Part shown: piece after piece, positions 1 to 4,412 of the stretch | How the letters are laid out: every line of letters starts with the position of its first letter | Position numbering within the stretch: the stretch's first letter is position 1 | Assembly: GCA_002067565.1 (NCBI GenBank) | Contig: MVQZ01000156.1 | Span: 1-5,798, forward strand | Direction: 5' to 3' | Source: Methanobacterium sp. PtaU1.Bin242 | Lineage (GTDB): Archaea; Methanobacteriota; Methanobacteria; Methanobacteriales; Methanobacteriaceae | DNA length: 5,798 nt | The notes under the pieces: generated by a model | Databases searched by the model: none | Seen by the model: the letters and a program-made list of their open reading frames with translations, nothing else | Told to the model about the DNA's origin: nothing | Translations under genes and position numbers: made by a program

Positions 1-145
1 CGTAGTGGGTGTAATACCCTTCTCCACAGCCTGTGGTGTATCCTTCACCTGATATGATGTCGTATTGTGCTGCATGTGATGCTCCTACGGTGGATAAAAA
101 AAGTATACAAATGAGTAAAAAATGTATTCGATTAACATTAAGCAC
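1..145 (-). CDS. Secreted protein, N-terminal part (3' end beyond window)
   Basis: This is the beginning of an exported protein cut off by the window edge. Read from GTG at 145, the frame gives a short polar start, then a hydrophobic core (HFLLICILFLSTVGA) and a small-residue cleavage region (SHAAQYD), a typical Sec signal peptide. The mature part begins with a Gly/Tyr/Cys-rich stretch (SGEGYTTGCGEGYYTHY), which suggests an extracellular or cell-wall-associated protein; I do not recognise the family. The start is problematic. The GTG lies inside the Shine-Dalgarno AAGGAGGTG and can hardly be used. The ideally spaced ATG (138) is in another frame and stops after 17 codons. One extra T in the T6 run at 117-122 would join that ATG to the signal-peptide frame. 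It may therefore be a frameshifted gene, a slippage-controlled gene or a sequence error. Confidence 0.55.
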   Translation of the reverse strand, partial: MLNVNRIHFLLICILFLSTVGASHAAQYDIISGEGYTTGCGEGYYTHY

Positions 146-151
146 CTCCTT
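143..151 (-). promoter_or_regulatory. Strong Shine-Dalgarno before the secreted-protein gene
   Basis: AAGGAGGTG on the minus strand is one of the strongest ribosome binding sites in the window. The ATG at 138 lies at ideal spacing (CTTA after the motif). That ATG frame does not encode the signal peptide, which is the reason for suspecting a frame problem just downstream. Confidence 0.7.
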
Positions 152-256
152 AAGGTTTGCCTCATTTTATGCCTCAAAATTACGGCTTATGCCTCATAGA
201 GTGCCACTAATCATTTTAAGTCTGATAAGACTATTTTAAAACATCAAAAATCACCT
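146..256 (-). promoter_or_regulatory. Intergenic leader/promoter region of the secreted-protein gene
   Basis: This 111-nt AT-rich spacer separates the 42-aa gene from the secreted-protein gene. It holds TATA-like stretches on the minus strand (TTTAAAATA near 231-240 and TTAAAATGA near 213-221). A perfect small palindrome, AGTCT-GATA-AGACT, lies at 219-232, and the TGAGGCA repeats follow. The layout fits an archaeal promoter with an operator, but no single TATA box stands out and the transcription start cannot be placed. Confidence 0.35.
156..196. repeat. Three TGAGGCA direct repeats
   Basis: On the plus strand TTATGCCTCA occurs at 167-176 and 187-196, exactly 20 bp apart, with a near copy TTTGCCTCA at 156-164. 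On the minus strand these read TGAGGCATAA, TGAGGCATAA and TGAGGCAAA just upstream of the ribosome binding site of the secreted-protein gene. The 20-bp phase is about two helical turns, so a regulator binding site is possible. Another isolated TGCCTCA at 365-371 lies inside the 42-aa gene. Function is inferred from position only. Confidence 0.45.
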
Positions 257-385
257 TTAAAAATATTGGAAATAATGTTCAATTTCTTGGCAAAAATGAA
301 AAATATCTAATTCATATTGAATCGTGTCTTTTTTCTCTAAAAAGTCTTGAATTGTTAATTGTGTTGCCTCATGTCCACAATTCAT
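257..385 (-). CDS. Hypothetical 42-aa protein
   Basis: This small acidic protein begins MNCGHEATQ and ends HYFQYF. It starts at ATG 385 behind GGAAGGGA, a good Shine-Dalgarno about 6-7 nt upstream, and ends at TAA. The sequence is rich in aromatic residues, Glu and Gln (QYELDIFHFCQEIEHYF) and would form an amphipathic helix after residue 10. It has only two cysteines (3 and 32) and no recognisable family. It is the last gene of the downstream unit, after a 46-nt gap that holds nothing else convincing. The coding call rests on the ribosome binding site, clean stop and protein-like composition. Confidence 0.6.
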   Translation of the reverse strand: MNCGHEATQLTIQDFLEKKDTIQYELDIFHFCQEIEHYFQYF

Positions 386-431
386 CAAATCCCTTCCAAT
401 TTTCTTTAACTATTACCAAACCAAACGACCA

Positions 432-572
432 TTAAGCGTATTCTACTAATTGTTTCATCCAAGTCTTAATCATCAAATAAGTGTAATTATCCCAGTATAA
501 TTCACAAATTTCCCGTGTGTGCATTCCGATTGGGTTGTACTGGCAGGATAATAATTCATTGGTGAATGTCAT
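432..572 (-). CDS. Hypothetical 46-aa protein, ATGA-coupled
   Basis: The ATG overlaps the TGA stop of the preceding 94-aa gene in an ATGA junction, typical of translational coupling in compact viral operons. The protein starts MTFTNELLSCQYNPIGM and ends MKQLVEYA. It is rich in Tyr, Trp and Met and looks mostly helical after residue 18 (HTREICELYWDNYTYLM). There is no signal peptide and no known motif; the family is not recognised. The perfect junction and protein-like composition make a real gene more likely than chance. Confidence 0.6.
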   Translation of the reverse strand: MTFTNELLSCQYNPIGMHTREICELYWDNYTYLMIKTWMKQLVEYA

Positions 573-853
573 AGGCACACCATTGGGCCATGTATCATGA
601 TATAATATTCTTCCCTGAAACGTGCGATAAGTTCAGGAAACAATGGTATTTCATCATCTAAGCTTTTATACGTGATTTTCACTAAATCAGTGTCCACATA
701 CTTAAAACGGAGTGTTAAATCAAGCTCTTCACAAATATTATTCAACAATGTATTAATGTCCTCATCACACGGTTGTGAGTATTCTTCATACTCTTCTTTG
801 TCTATCTCTGTTTGTATACTGCGTATGAGTTGTGCGATGTACTGGTCTGACAT
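569..853 (-). CDS. Hypothetical acidic 94-aa protein
   Basis: Read from ATG 853 the protein begins MSDQYIAQLIRSIQ. A very acidic segment follows (EIDKEEYEEY, then DEDINTLL and EELDL), and then a more beta-like second half (LTLRFKYVDTDLVKITYKSL). The C-terminus is EEYYIMIHGPMVCL. No family is recognised. An in-frame TTG at 862 overlaps the stop of the 58-aa gene (TTGA), so a start there is possible. I prefer the ATG, although neither has a clear Shine-Dalgarno. Expression probably depends on coupling to the upstream gene. Its own stop overlaps the start of the 46-aa gene. Confidence 0.8.
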   Translation of the reverse strand: MSDQYIAQLIRSIQTEIDKEEYEEYSQPCDEDINTLLNNICEELDLTLRFKYVDTDLVKITYKSLDDEIPLFPELIARFREEYYIMIHGPMVCL

Positions 854-858
854 TTTAA

Positions 859-1035
859 TCAATTATCTAAATTATGAGTCCATGATATAATATCAACCTT
901 ATCAAAGCATGATTCACATAAATAAGCACAATGAATGTTCTTATCTTTATGTTTGTAACAACCATACACTATTTTATCATTTGCACGGTTCATTTCCTTT
1001 TCACAATGTCCACAAATATAAATATCTTCATTCAT
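859..1035 (-). CDS. Small zinc-finger protein, 58 aa
   Basis: The ORF runs from ATG 1035 to TGA and encodes a Cys/His-rich protein. C8-x2-C11 near the N-terminus (ICGHCEKEM) is matched by C36 and C40-x2-C43 (HCAYLCESCFD), with a further C26 and His residues between. This is a zinc-ribbon or treble-clef-like pattern, presumably binding one Zn ion. A GGGGGGA Shine-Dalgarno sits just upstream. The gene follows the 110-aa gene after 14 nt and its stop overlaps the alternative TTG of the next gene. Small zinc ribbons of this kind in viruses often bind nucleic acid or a host protein, but nothing here identifies the partner. Confidence 0.75.
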   Translation of the reverse strand: MNEDIYICGHCEKEMNRANDKIVYGCYKHKDKNIHCAYLCESCFDKVDIISWTHNLDN

Positions 1036-1049
1036 TTAATCCCCCCATT

Positions 1050-1382
1050 TTAATGGTGTTCATAAGGTTTCAAACCCTTCAAATCATGATCCTCTATGCA
1101 GTCAATCAATTCCCTGTAAGACTCATTATCATTAACGCAAATCTTCAAAGTGTTACAATCATAACGAGGAAACACATTAACCACCCTCAAGTGAGGGTAT
1201 TCGCCATGACAAAGCCAGATATAAATCTGTTTAATAAAAGCCAGGCCAAGGTCATAATCATTAGCCATTGGCTGGATAAAAATACAATCACCATCTTCAC
1301 ATTCATGCAGTCGAATTGAAGGGTCGTTCTTGACTATTTTTTTAAGCCGTTGTAGGCTTTCGTGTCCGCTTAATAGAATCAC
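1050..1382 (-). CDS. Hypothetical 110-aa protein
   Basis: Translation starts at GTG 1382, which overlaps the TGA stop of the 53-aa zinc-ribbon gene in a GTGA junction. A stop codon lies in frame immediately upstream, so no longer start exists. The Shine-Dalgarno GGTGA is inside the overlap. The protein begins with a helix (HESLQRLKKIVKND). A mixed alpha/beta region follows (GDCIFIQPMAND, AFIKQIYIWLCHGEYPHLRVVNVFPRYDC in two parts), then a helical end (NESYRELIDCIEDHDLKGL). No domain is recognised. The five cysteines are not arranged as CxxC pairs. It is probably a soluble cytoplasmic protein co-translated with its neighbours. Confidence 0.8.
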   Translation of the reverse strand: MILLSGHESLQRLKKIVKNDPSIRLHECEDGDCIFIQPMANDYDLGLAFIKQIYIWLCHGEYPHLRVVNVFPRYDCNTLKICVNDNESYRELIDCIEDHDLKGLKPYEHH

Positions 1383-1540
1383 TCACCATTTTTTAGTTGA
1401 TTCAAATTATAACTATCAGGAACTTCTTCAACCGTGACTGTTATGCTCGTATCTCCACACTTAGGACAGCAAACAACACCAGAATCAAGGATTAAAGTCT
1501 GCTGAAAGCAATTATAACAAGTTACACGGCTTATGAACAT
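1379..1540 (-). CDS. Zinc-ribbon protein, 53 aa
   Basis: This gene sits in the gap between two longer ORFs. It encodes MFISRVTCYNCFQ with C8-x2-C11, then CCPKCGD with C25-x2-C28 (C24 also Cys), a classic two-knuckle zinc ribbon. An acidic, Val-rich tail ends in LNQLKNGE. ATG 1540 is preceded by AGAAGGTTAAATA, a good ribosome binding site that lies in the end of the upstream peptidase gene, whose stop is 3 nt before this ATG. Its own TGA overlaps the next start as GTGA. The ribbon probably mediates nucleic-acid or protein contact; it is not the TFIIB type. Confidence 0.75.
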   Translation of the reverse strand: MFISRVTCYNCFQQTLILDSGVVCCPKCGDTSITVTVEEVPDSYNLNQLKNGE

Positions 1541-1543
1541 TAT

Positions 1544-1837
1544 TTAACCTTCTAATTGTTCAACAAACTGAATCAAATAATGACTAAAACTATCAACAAA
1601 ACGCTCATCAATCGTGATCTTATCATCATTTCCATATCCTAAAGCCATGAAAATACCATGCACAACCTCATGATAAAAGGTTAATTTCTGAACATCCTTG
1701 TCAGTGTCCTTACTTATCCAAATTTGTGCATTGTGAAAGTCAATATCCCCGGTTTGGTTCTCGTTACCCCCAATATTCTCACTAAAGGTTATATTGTAGG
1801 TTACTCCACCAATGGTGATTTTTTCTGGAATCTTCAT
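1544..1837 (-). CDS. Small HExxH metallopeptidase-like protein
   Basis: The 97-aa product carries H56-E57-V-V-H60 in a helix (KLTFYHEVVHGIFMALGY), the gluzincin/metzincin-type zinc site. Acidic residues follow at E78 and D82 that could supply a further ligand. The N-terminus (KIPEKITIGGVTYNITF) and the motif DIDFHNAQIWIS before the catalytic helix match the general build of short phage proteins annotated as ImmA/IrrE-like (DUF955-type) metallopeptidases. Those are usually longer when they cleave repressors; this one is close to a minimal catalytic core. The start is ATG 1837, 4 nt after the phosphoesterase stop, with GGAGGG lying inside that gene's end. No repressor gene is seen nearby, so the substrate is unknown. 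Confidence 0.8.
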   Translation of the reverse strand: MKIPEKITIGGVTYNITFSENIGGNENQTGDIDFHNAQIWISKDTDKDVQKLTFYHEVVHGIFMALGYGNDDKITIDERFVDSFSHYLIQFVEQLEG

Positions 1838-1841
1838 AAAC

Positions 1842-2624
1842 TCATTTCCCTCCTTTTAAAAACACATCCAATAAGTCCGGTCTGCGTTGATCCAAACGAT
1901 AAGCAATATCCCAAAGATTCAAGTTCTTATCAACTGTTATAAACTGAAAAGCTGGTGGTAGCACTGGTAAAAACATCTGTGATGGATAGCTGTCTTCACC
2001 ATAATTAAGGAAAGAACCGGTGAAAGCGTAATATTTGCGGTTTAATCCGTCAACTGTTCTCACAGGTACAGAAAAGAAGTCTAGGCGGTGATTATGTCCT
2101 TGTAAGTACAGAGAAGCCTGAATATTCTGGGTTTCCCTCTGAATCTTCCCCTGTGCGAGGTGGGCATAAGCATTAGTGCCTTTACCATGATTAGCATAAA
2201 CAGTAAAATCAGTATCATTAATATTAAAAGTATCAAGGCATTGGTTTCCACTATCACAGCCTAACCGGTCCGCAATCAAGCGGGAAACATTCAAATCGAA
2301 CTCTTTACTTATCCGTAAAAAGTCATGGTTACCATGGCATGAAAATACAATATCATCTTTTAATGGTTCTAAAAAGTCACAGATAATGTTTATTTGCTCA
2401 TTAACATCGAACTGTTGCTTATAAGCACCATTACCCACCTTCTTACTTGCTGTTTCTATCAAGTCACCCATTAAGTAGATTCTTTTAGGGTTGCGGATGC
2501 GTTGAACCATATCACGCCAATAATCCAAGTAATCAAGGTTACACTCTGGAGAACCGAGATGAATATCGCCCAATGGTAAGATGTAGAGTTTATCCTTTCC
2601 TTTAAGCGTGTAATCGGTTATCAT
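1842..2624 (-). CDS. Calcineurin-like metallophosphoesterase
   Basis: This 260-aa enzyme has all the metal-binding motifs of the family: GDIHLG (D20, H22), MGDLIE (D54), GNHD (N99-H100-D101), ANHGKG (H146) and GHNH (H177, H179). A dinuclear metal centre hydrolysing a phosphomono- or diester is therefore expected. The family includes Mre11/SbcD-type nucleases and many phage phosphoesterases. At this length there is room only for the catalytic domain, so a nuclease versus nucleotide-phosphatase role cannot be decided. ATG 2624 overlaps the stop of the zinc-ribbon gene (ATGA) and is preferred over TTG 2636, which would add four residues. The last codons AAA GGA GGG AAA double as the ribosome binding site of the peptidase gene. 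Confidence 0.92.
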   Translation of the reverse strand: MITDYTLKGKDKLYILPLGDIHLGSPECNLDYLDYWRDMVQRIRNPKRIYLMGDLIETASKKVGNGAYKQQFDVNEQINIICDFLEPLKDDIVFSCHGNHDFLRISKEFDLNVSRLIADRLGCDSGNQCLDTFNINDTDFTVYANHGKGTNAYAHLAQGKIQRETQNIQASLYLQGHNHRLDFFSVPVRTVDGLNRKYYAFTGSFLNYGEDSYPSQMFLPVLPPAFQFITVDKNLNLWDIAYRLDQRRPDLLDVFLKGGK

Positions 2625-2893
2625 GGTCCATACCAAGCAATAACATGCTCACCATTAATCGTTTCCATTTCAAACTCAGAAAGATAATTATTACCCCAAG
2701 GATAATCAATCATAAAAAGTCCAGCAACATAAGCCGGTGGACCACTCAAAACCAGCCCACAATCAAGACAAACATGTTCACTGCGAATGTCATCATATTC
2801 AATCGCCTGAGATTCGCACTCAGTACATTTAACCGGTTCTTGTTTCCTTATCTTGCTTTCTGAATGTGATATTTCCAGTTCCCCATCTTCCAC
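2621..2893 (-). CDS. TFIIB-type zinc-ribbon protein
   Basis: From GTG 2893 the product is 90 aa, beginning VEDGELEISHSESK. It contains KCTECES...VCLDCGLVL with Cys 23, 26, 42 and 45, that is C-x2-C-x15-C-x2-C. This is the spacing and CGLV ending of the N-terminal zinc ribbon of archaeal TFB/eukaryotic TFIIB, which docks on RNA polymerase. The tail (YVAGLFMIDYPWGNN, ending in IAWYGP) is not a TFB core: no cyclin repeats and no obvious B-finger follow. The start is uncertain. GTG 2893 has GGGGTG 6 nt upstream; GTG 2902 and TTG 2941 are also in frame, but TTG 2941 lies in the loop of an inverted repeat with its nearest GAGGT 14 nt away. The stop overlaps the phosphoesterase start. It may be a viral transcription-factor mimic; that role is inference. 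Confidence 0.8.
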   Translation of the reverse strand: MEDGELEISHSESKIRKQEPVKCTECESQAIEYDDIRSEHVCLDCGLVLSGPPAYVAGLFMIDYPWGNNYLSEFEMETINGEHVIAWYGP

Positions 2894-2919
2894 ATATAGC
2901 ACCCCATATATTCCCCGGA

Positions 2920-2968
2920 GGGTAAGAGGTGAAGGTGTCAAGTATTGAGCTTCTTACCTCTTCTACCC
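2920..2968 (-). promoter_or_regulatory. Bulged inverted repeat after the cyclin-like gene
   Basis: On the minus strand GGGTAGAAGAGGTAAGAAG (2968-2950) pairs with CTTCACCTCTTACCC (2934-2920) as 5+6+4 base pairs with two 2-nt bulges and a 15-nt loop. It begins immediately after the TAA of the 144-aa gene and ends 26 nt before the preferred GTG of the zinc-ribbon gene. The stem buries a GAGGT that could otherwise act as a ribosome binding site. No T tract follows, so an RNA processing or translational control element is more likely than a terminator. Confidence 0.55.
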
Positions 2969-3403
2969 TTATACATAACGCACAGCCGATAAAGGCATGT
3001 GGCTCTGGAAATGCTTAGCAAGATTAGTAACTACTCTAGAATACATTTCAAGACTCATATCATGCTCTCTACAAACAGTATATTTATTATAATCAGATAA
3101 TGCAACTTTTGGGGTCGTACAGAACTTTACATAAAACGATATAACGGCGATAATCTTCTCATCAGCACACTTTCGACACAAAGCTTTAAGGTCCGGAACA
3201 TCTTTAAGCAAATGATAAACCTGTTCTCTTTGAATACCTTTCATGTTTAACCGATCCATTACGGTATCCGCATACCTTATTTTCTGTTTTAACCTCCATA
3301 TTTTCATTTTTTTATCTGTTTTCCCGTTAATTTCGCCCGGCTGTTTTGTTTCATATTTTTGTAGTAGAAATTCAACACCCCGTTCTTTTCTATCATATTC
3401 CAC
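2969..3403 (-). CDS. Possible TFB-like cyclin-repeat protein
   Basis: The product is 144 aa. The first 40 residues are basic and charged (MEYDRKERGVEFLLQKYE, then KTDKKMKIWRLKQKIR). Residues about 43-132 resemble one cyclin repeat of archaeal TFB: a helix with ADTVMDRLNMKGI, a middle segment CADEKIIAVISFYVK like the TFB 'aalYiACR' helix, then DMSLEMYSRVVTNLAKHF like the recognition helix pair ending each repeat. Only one repeat fits and there is no zinc ribbon in this protein, but the next gene encodes a TFIIB-type ribbon. The start is GTG 3403, with GGTGG about 10 nt upstream. It is the first gene after a T tract and a TATA-like box. Homology is judged by eye and remote; a generic helical DNA-binding protein is the alternative. 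Confidence 0.7.
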   Translation of the reverse strand: MEYDRKERGVEFLLQKYETKQPGEINGKTDKKMKIWRLKQKIRYADTVMDRLNMKGIQREQVYHLLKDVPDLKALCRKCADEKIIAVISFYVKFCTTPKVALSDYNKYTVCREHDMSLEMYSRVVTNLAKHFQSHMPLSAVRYV

Positions 3404-3519
3404 CGAAATTATACCACCAACCCCTTTTTTGTTATATTAATACAACCACGATCAACAAGTATAAATATCTACAAATGACATACTGTTAATGCCTTGAACC
3501 ATAACACTACACCACACAT
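3404..3519 (-). promoter_or_regulatory. Promoter region of the downstream transcription unit
   Basis: The spacer between the 52-aa and 144-aa genes is the longest internal gap in the window. On the minus strand ATATTTATA at 3460-3468 is a good archaeal TATA-box candidate. A start about 25 nt downstream would give a leader of roughly 30 nt containing GGTTGGTGG before GTG 3403. A second A/T box (TTAATATAAC, near 3431-3440) is closer to the gene and less likely. No clear BRE is seen. Confidence 0.45.
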
Positions 3520-3526
3520 AAAAAAA
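3520..3526 (-). terminator. T7 tract terminator
   Basis: Seven Ts on the transcript strand follow the TGA of the 52-aa gene directly. Archaeal RNA polymerase can terminate at T-rich tracts without a hairpin. The tract is followed by a TATA-like promoter, which supports an end of transcription here. No stem-loop precedes it. Confidence 0.45.
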
Positions 3527-3685
3527 TCATATCTCTGGTTTCCAATTATCACATACCATCTCTTCGTCAACACCTTCGCTTTTACCAGGACACATGTCAA
3601 AACATCGCAATCCCCAATTAACGCTGAAATAGGCGTGTTCACAAGAACCACAACATTTGCCTTTTCGATAATTTTTACCAACCAT
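3527..3685 (-). CDS. Cys-rich small protein, 52 aa
   Basis: The ORF from ATG 3685 has an excellent ribosome binding site (GAGGTGA, 6 nt upstream). Six cysteines (11, 12, 15, 28, 32, 45) lie in an arrangement seen in many short phage proteins: CCGSCEHA, then RCFDMCPG, then VCDNWKPEI. The C-x2-C, internal Cys and final C-D-x-W probably bind one zinc ion. The N-terminus is basic (GKNYRKGK). A longer overlapping frame in the same strand starts at TTG without a ribosome binding site and lacks this pattern, so this frame is preferred. It is the last gene before the T7 tract; the gap to the preceding gene is 15 nt. Function is unknown. Confidence 0.8.
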   Translation of the reverse strand: MVGKNYRKGKCCGSCEHAYFSVNWGLRCFDMCPGKSEGVDEEMVCDNWKPEI

Positions 3686-3700
3686 ACTACATCACCTCAA

Positions 3701-3961
3701 TTAACTAAAACTCGTTCCTAAATGCTCACAATTCCAATCCCTATCCACAATCTTAGCCATAAAAGCAATATAACCCATACGCTCACCCACTTCATCAACC
3801 ACAATCAAACCAGTGTTTTTGTTAAACATTTCCTCAAATTCATCAGGAGTCATAGCCCAAATAAACTCCCCGTTGGGCTTTTTGAAGACAGATTTGCCGA
3901 TATGAATCAAATCATCGGCTGGTAGTCGGTTTCTTTTATGGATGTAGTAATTAGTTCCCAT
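3701..3961 (-). CDS. Conserved phage protein of the MGTNYY family
   Basis: The N-terminus MGTNYYIHKRN followed by DLIHIGKSVF matches a family of short phage and prophage proteins that begin MGTNYY and carry an 'LHIGK(S)' motif. Several members have a CxxC between the two motifs; here that segment is reduced and lacks Cys. The remainder (EFIWAMTPDEFEEMF, then GLIVVDEVGERMGY) also follows the family plan, with an aromatic segment and a 'v.DEyG' turn. The family has no established function that I know. The 86-aa length is usual. ATG 3961 overlaps the end of the 65-aa gene by 11 nt and has GGTGA 6 nt upstream. Family recognition is from memory of the motif. Confidence 0.85.
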   Translation of the reverse strand: MGTNYYIHKRNRLPADDLIHIGKSVFKKPNGEFIWAMTPDEFEEMFNKNTGLIVVDEVGERMGYIAFMAKIVDRDWNCEHLGTSFS

Positions 3962-4148
3962 GACTCATCACCATATCACAACTTAATTTTGGAGTTGGAT
4001 AAACACCACAATCCCAGCAAACCCATCCCCATTTCTCGGTTTTTTCCATTTCACGACCGCAGAAAAAGCATTTTGGCTTTGGAAGGTCATCTAATAATTC
4101 TTGCCACATTTCCTCTATTTCTTTTAAAACGTCCGCATTATTAGACAT
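3951..4148 (-). CDS. Zinc-ribbon protein, 65 aa
   Basis: An N-terminal acidic amphipathic helix (DVLKEIEEMWQELLDDL) is followed by a zinc ribbon formed by C27-x2-C30 (KCFFCGREM) and C44-x2-C47 (WVCWDCGVY), with Trp residues packed around the second knuckle. The helix may be a dimerisation or partner-binding segment. ATG 4148 is preceded by GGTGAGGTTGT, a good ribosome binding site, and overlaps the previous gene by 8 nt. Its own end overlaps the MGTNYY gene. It resembles the rubredoxin-like or CxxC ribbons abundant in viral small proteins; exact function is unknown. Confidence 0.85.
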   Translation of the reverse strand: MSNNADVLKEIEEMWQELLDDLPKPKCFFCGREMEKTEKWGWVCWDCGVYPTPKLSCDMVMSHGN

Positions 4149-4380
4149 ACAACCTCACCTCACCATTAAACCAAACATCTTCATCCTCCAAATCCAAAGC
4201 ATCGATAATGCCCTGTAAACTGTCAAGTGGCACGTCTTTATCAAGTTTAATCTTCACAACATCATATCCGTCATCTTCTCCTATTTCAAACCGTCCATAA
4301 ACTGGTATTTCGTTTTCAACCGCACCATTGATTATGTTTTTGATTTTACCCCAAAGGCTTCTTTTTTTTTGCATTTCCAT
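4141..4380 (-). CDS. Hypothetical 79-aa protein
   Basis: I place the start at ATG 4380 (MEMQKKRSLWGK) because a perfect GGAGGT lies 6 nt upstream. The frame stays open to ATG 4416, which overlaps the previous stop (ATGA) and would add 12 residues including CMVCIVGGM; that longer form cannot be excluded. The product has a basic N-terminus and a helix (LWGKIKNIINGAV). An acidic alpha/beta part follows (FEIGEDDGYDVVKIKLDKD, then LDSLQGIIDALDLEDEDVW) and ends GEVRLYV. It looks like a small compact fold. No family is recognised. Confidence 0.8.
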   Translation of the reverse strand: MEMQKKRSLWGKIKNIINGAVENEIPVYGRFEIGEDDGYDVVKIKLDKDVPLDSLQGIIDALDLEDEDVWFNGEVRLYV

Positions 4381-4386
4381 TGCCAT

Positions 4387-4392
4387 ACCTCC
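4387..4392 (-). promoter_or_regulatory. GGAGGT ribosome binding site deciding the 79-aa start
   Basis: GGAGGT lies inside the longer open frame and sets ATG 4380 at 6-nt spacing. The upstream ATG 4416 has a G5 run touching the start codon, too close for normal use. Confidence 0.6.
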
Positions 4393-4412
4393 AACAATAC
4401 ATACCATGCATA

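Noticed and set aside
33..239. Plus-strand 68-codon frame at the left end
   Set aside because: It covers the repeats and the opposite signal-peptide frame, has no ribosome binding site, and reads as antisense to the Gly/Tyr-rich secreted protein.
238..256. GGTGA followed by ATG
   Set aside because: The frame stops after two codons (ATG TTT TAA); it is at most a remnant of a gene start.
909..1319. Plus-strand open frame of 136 codons
   Set aside because: It lies opposite three minus-strand genes with stop/start overlaps, ribosome binding sites and zinc motifs. Its own product is low in acidic residues, rich in His and Ile, and has no ribosome binding site.
2920..2968. Classical intrinsic terminator
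   Set aside because: The inverted repeat is bulged and is followed by a GC-rich TCCGGGG rather than a T tract.
2621..3403. A single TFB gene broken by frameshift
   Set aside because: The cyclin-like part precedes the ribbon, the reverse of TFB order, and each part has its own start and stop.
3469..3681. Minus-strand 70-codon frame from TTG
   Set aside because: It overlaps the 52-aa Cys-rich gene in another frame, has a TTG start without a ribosome binding site, runs through the T7 tract, and lacks the paired cysteines.
3494..3721. Plus-strand Thr-rich frame of 75 codons
   Set aside because: It is opposite the 52-aa Cys-rich gene, which has a strong ribosome binding site; the Thr-rich composition is what an antisense frame would give.
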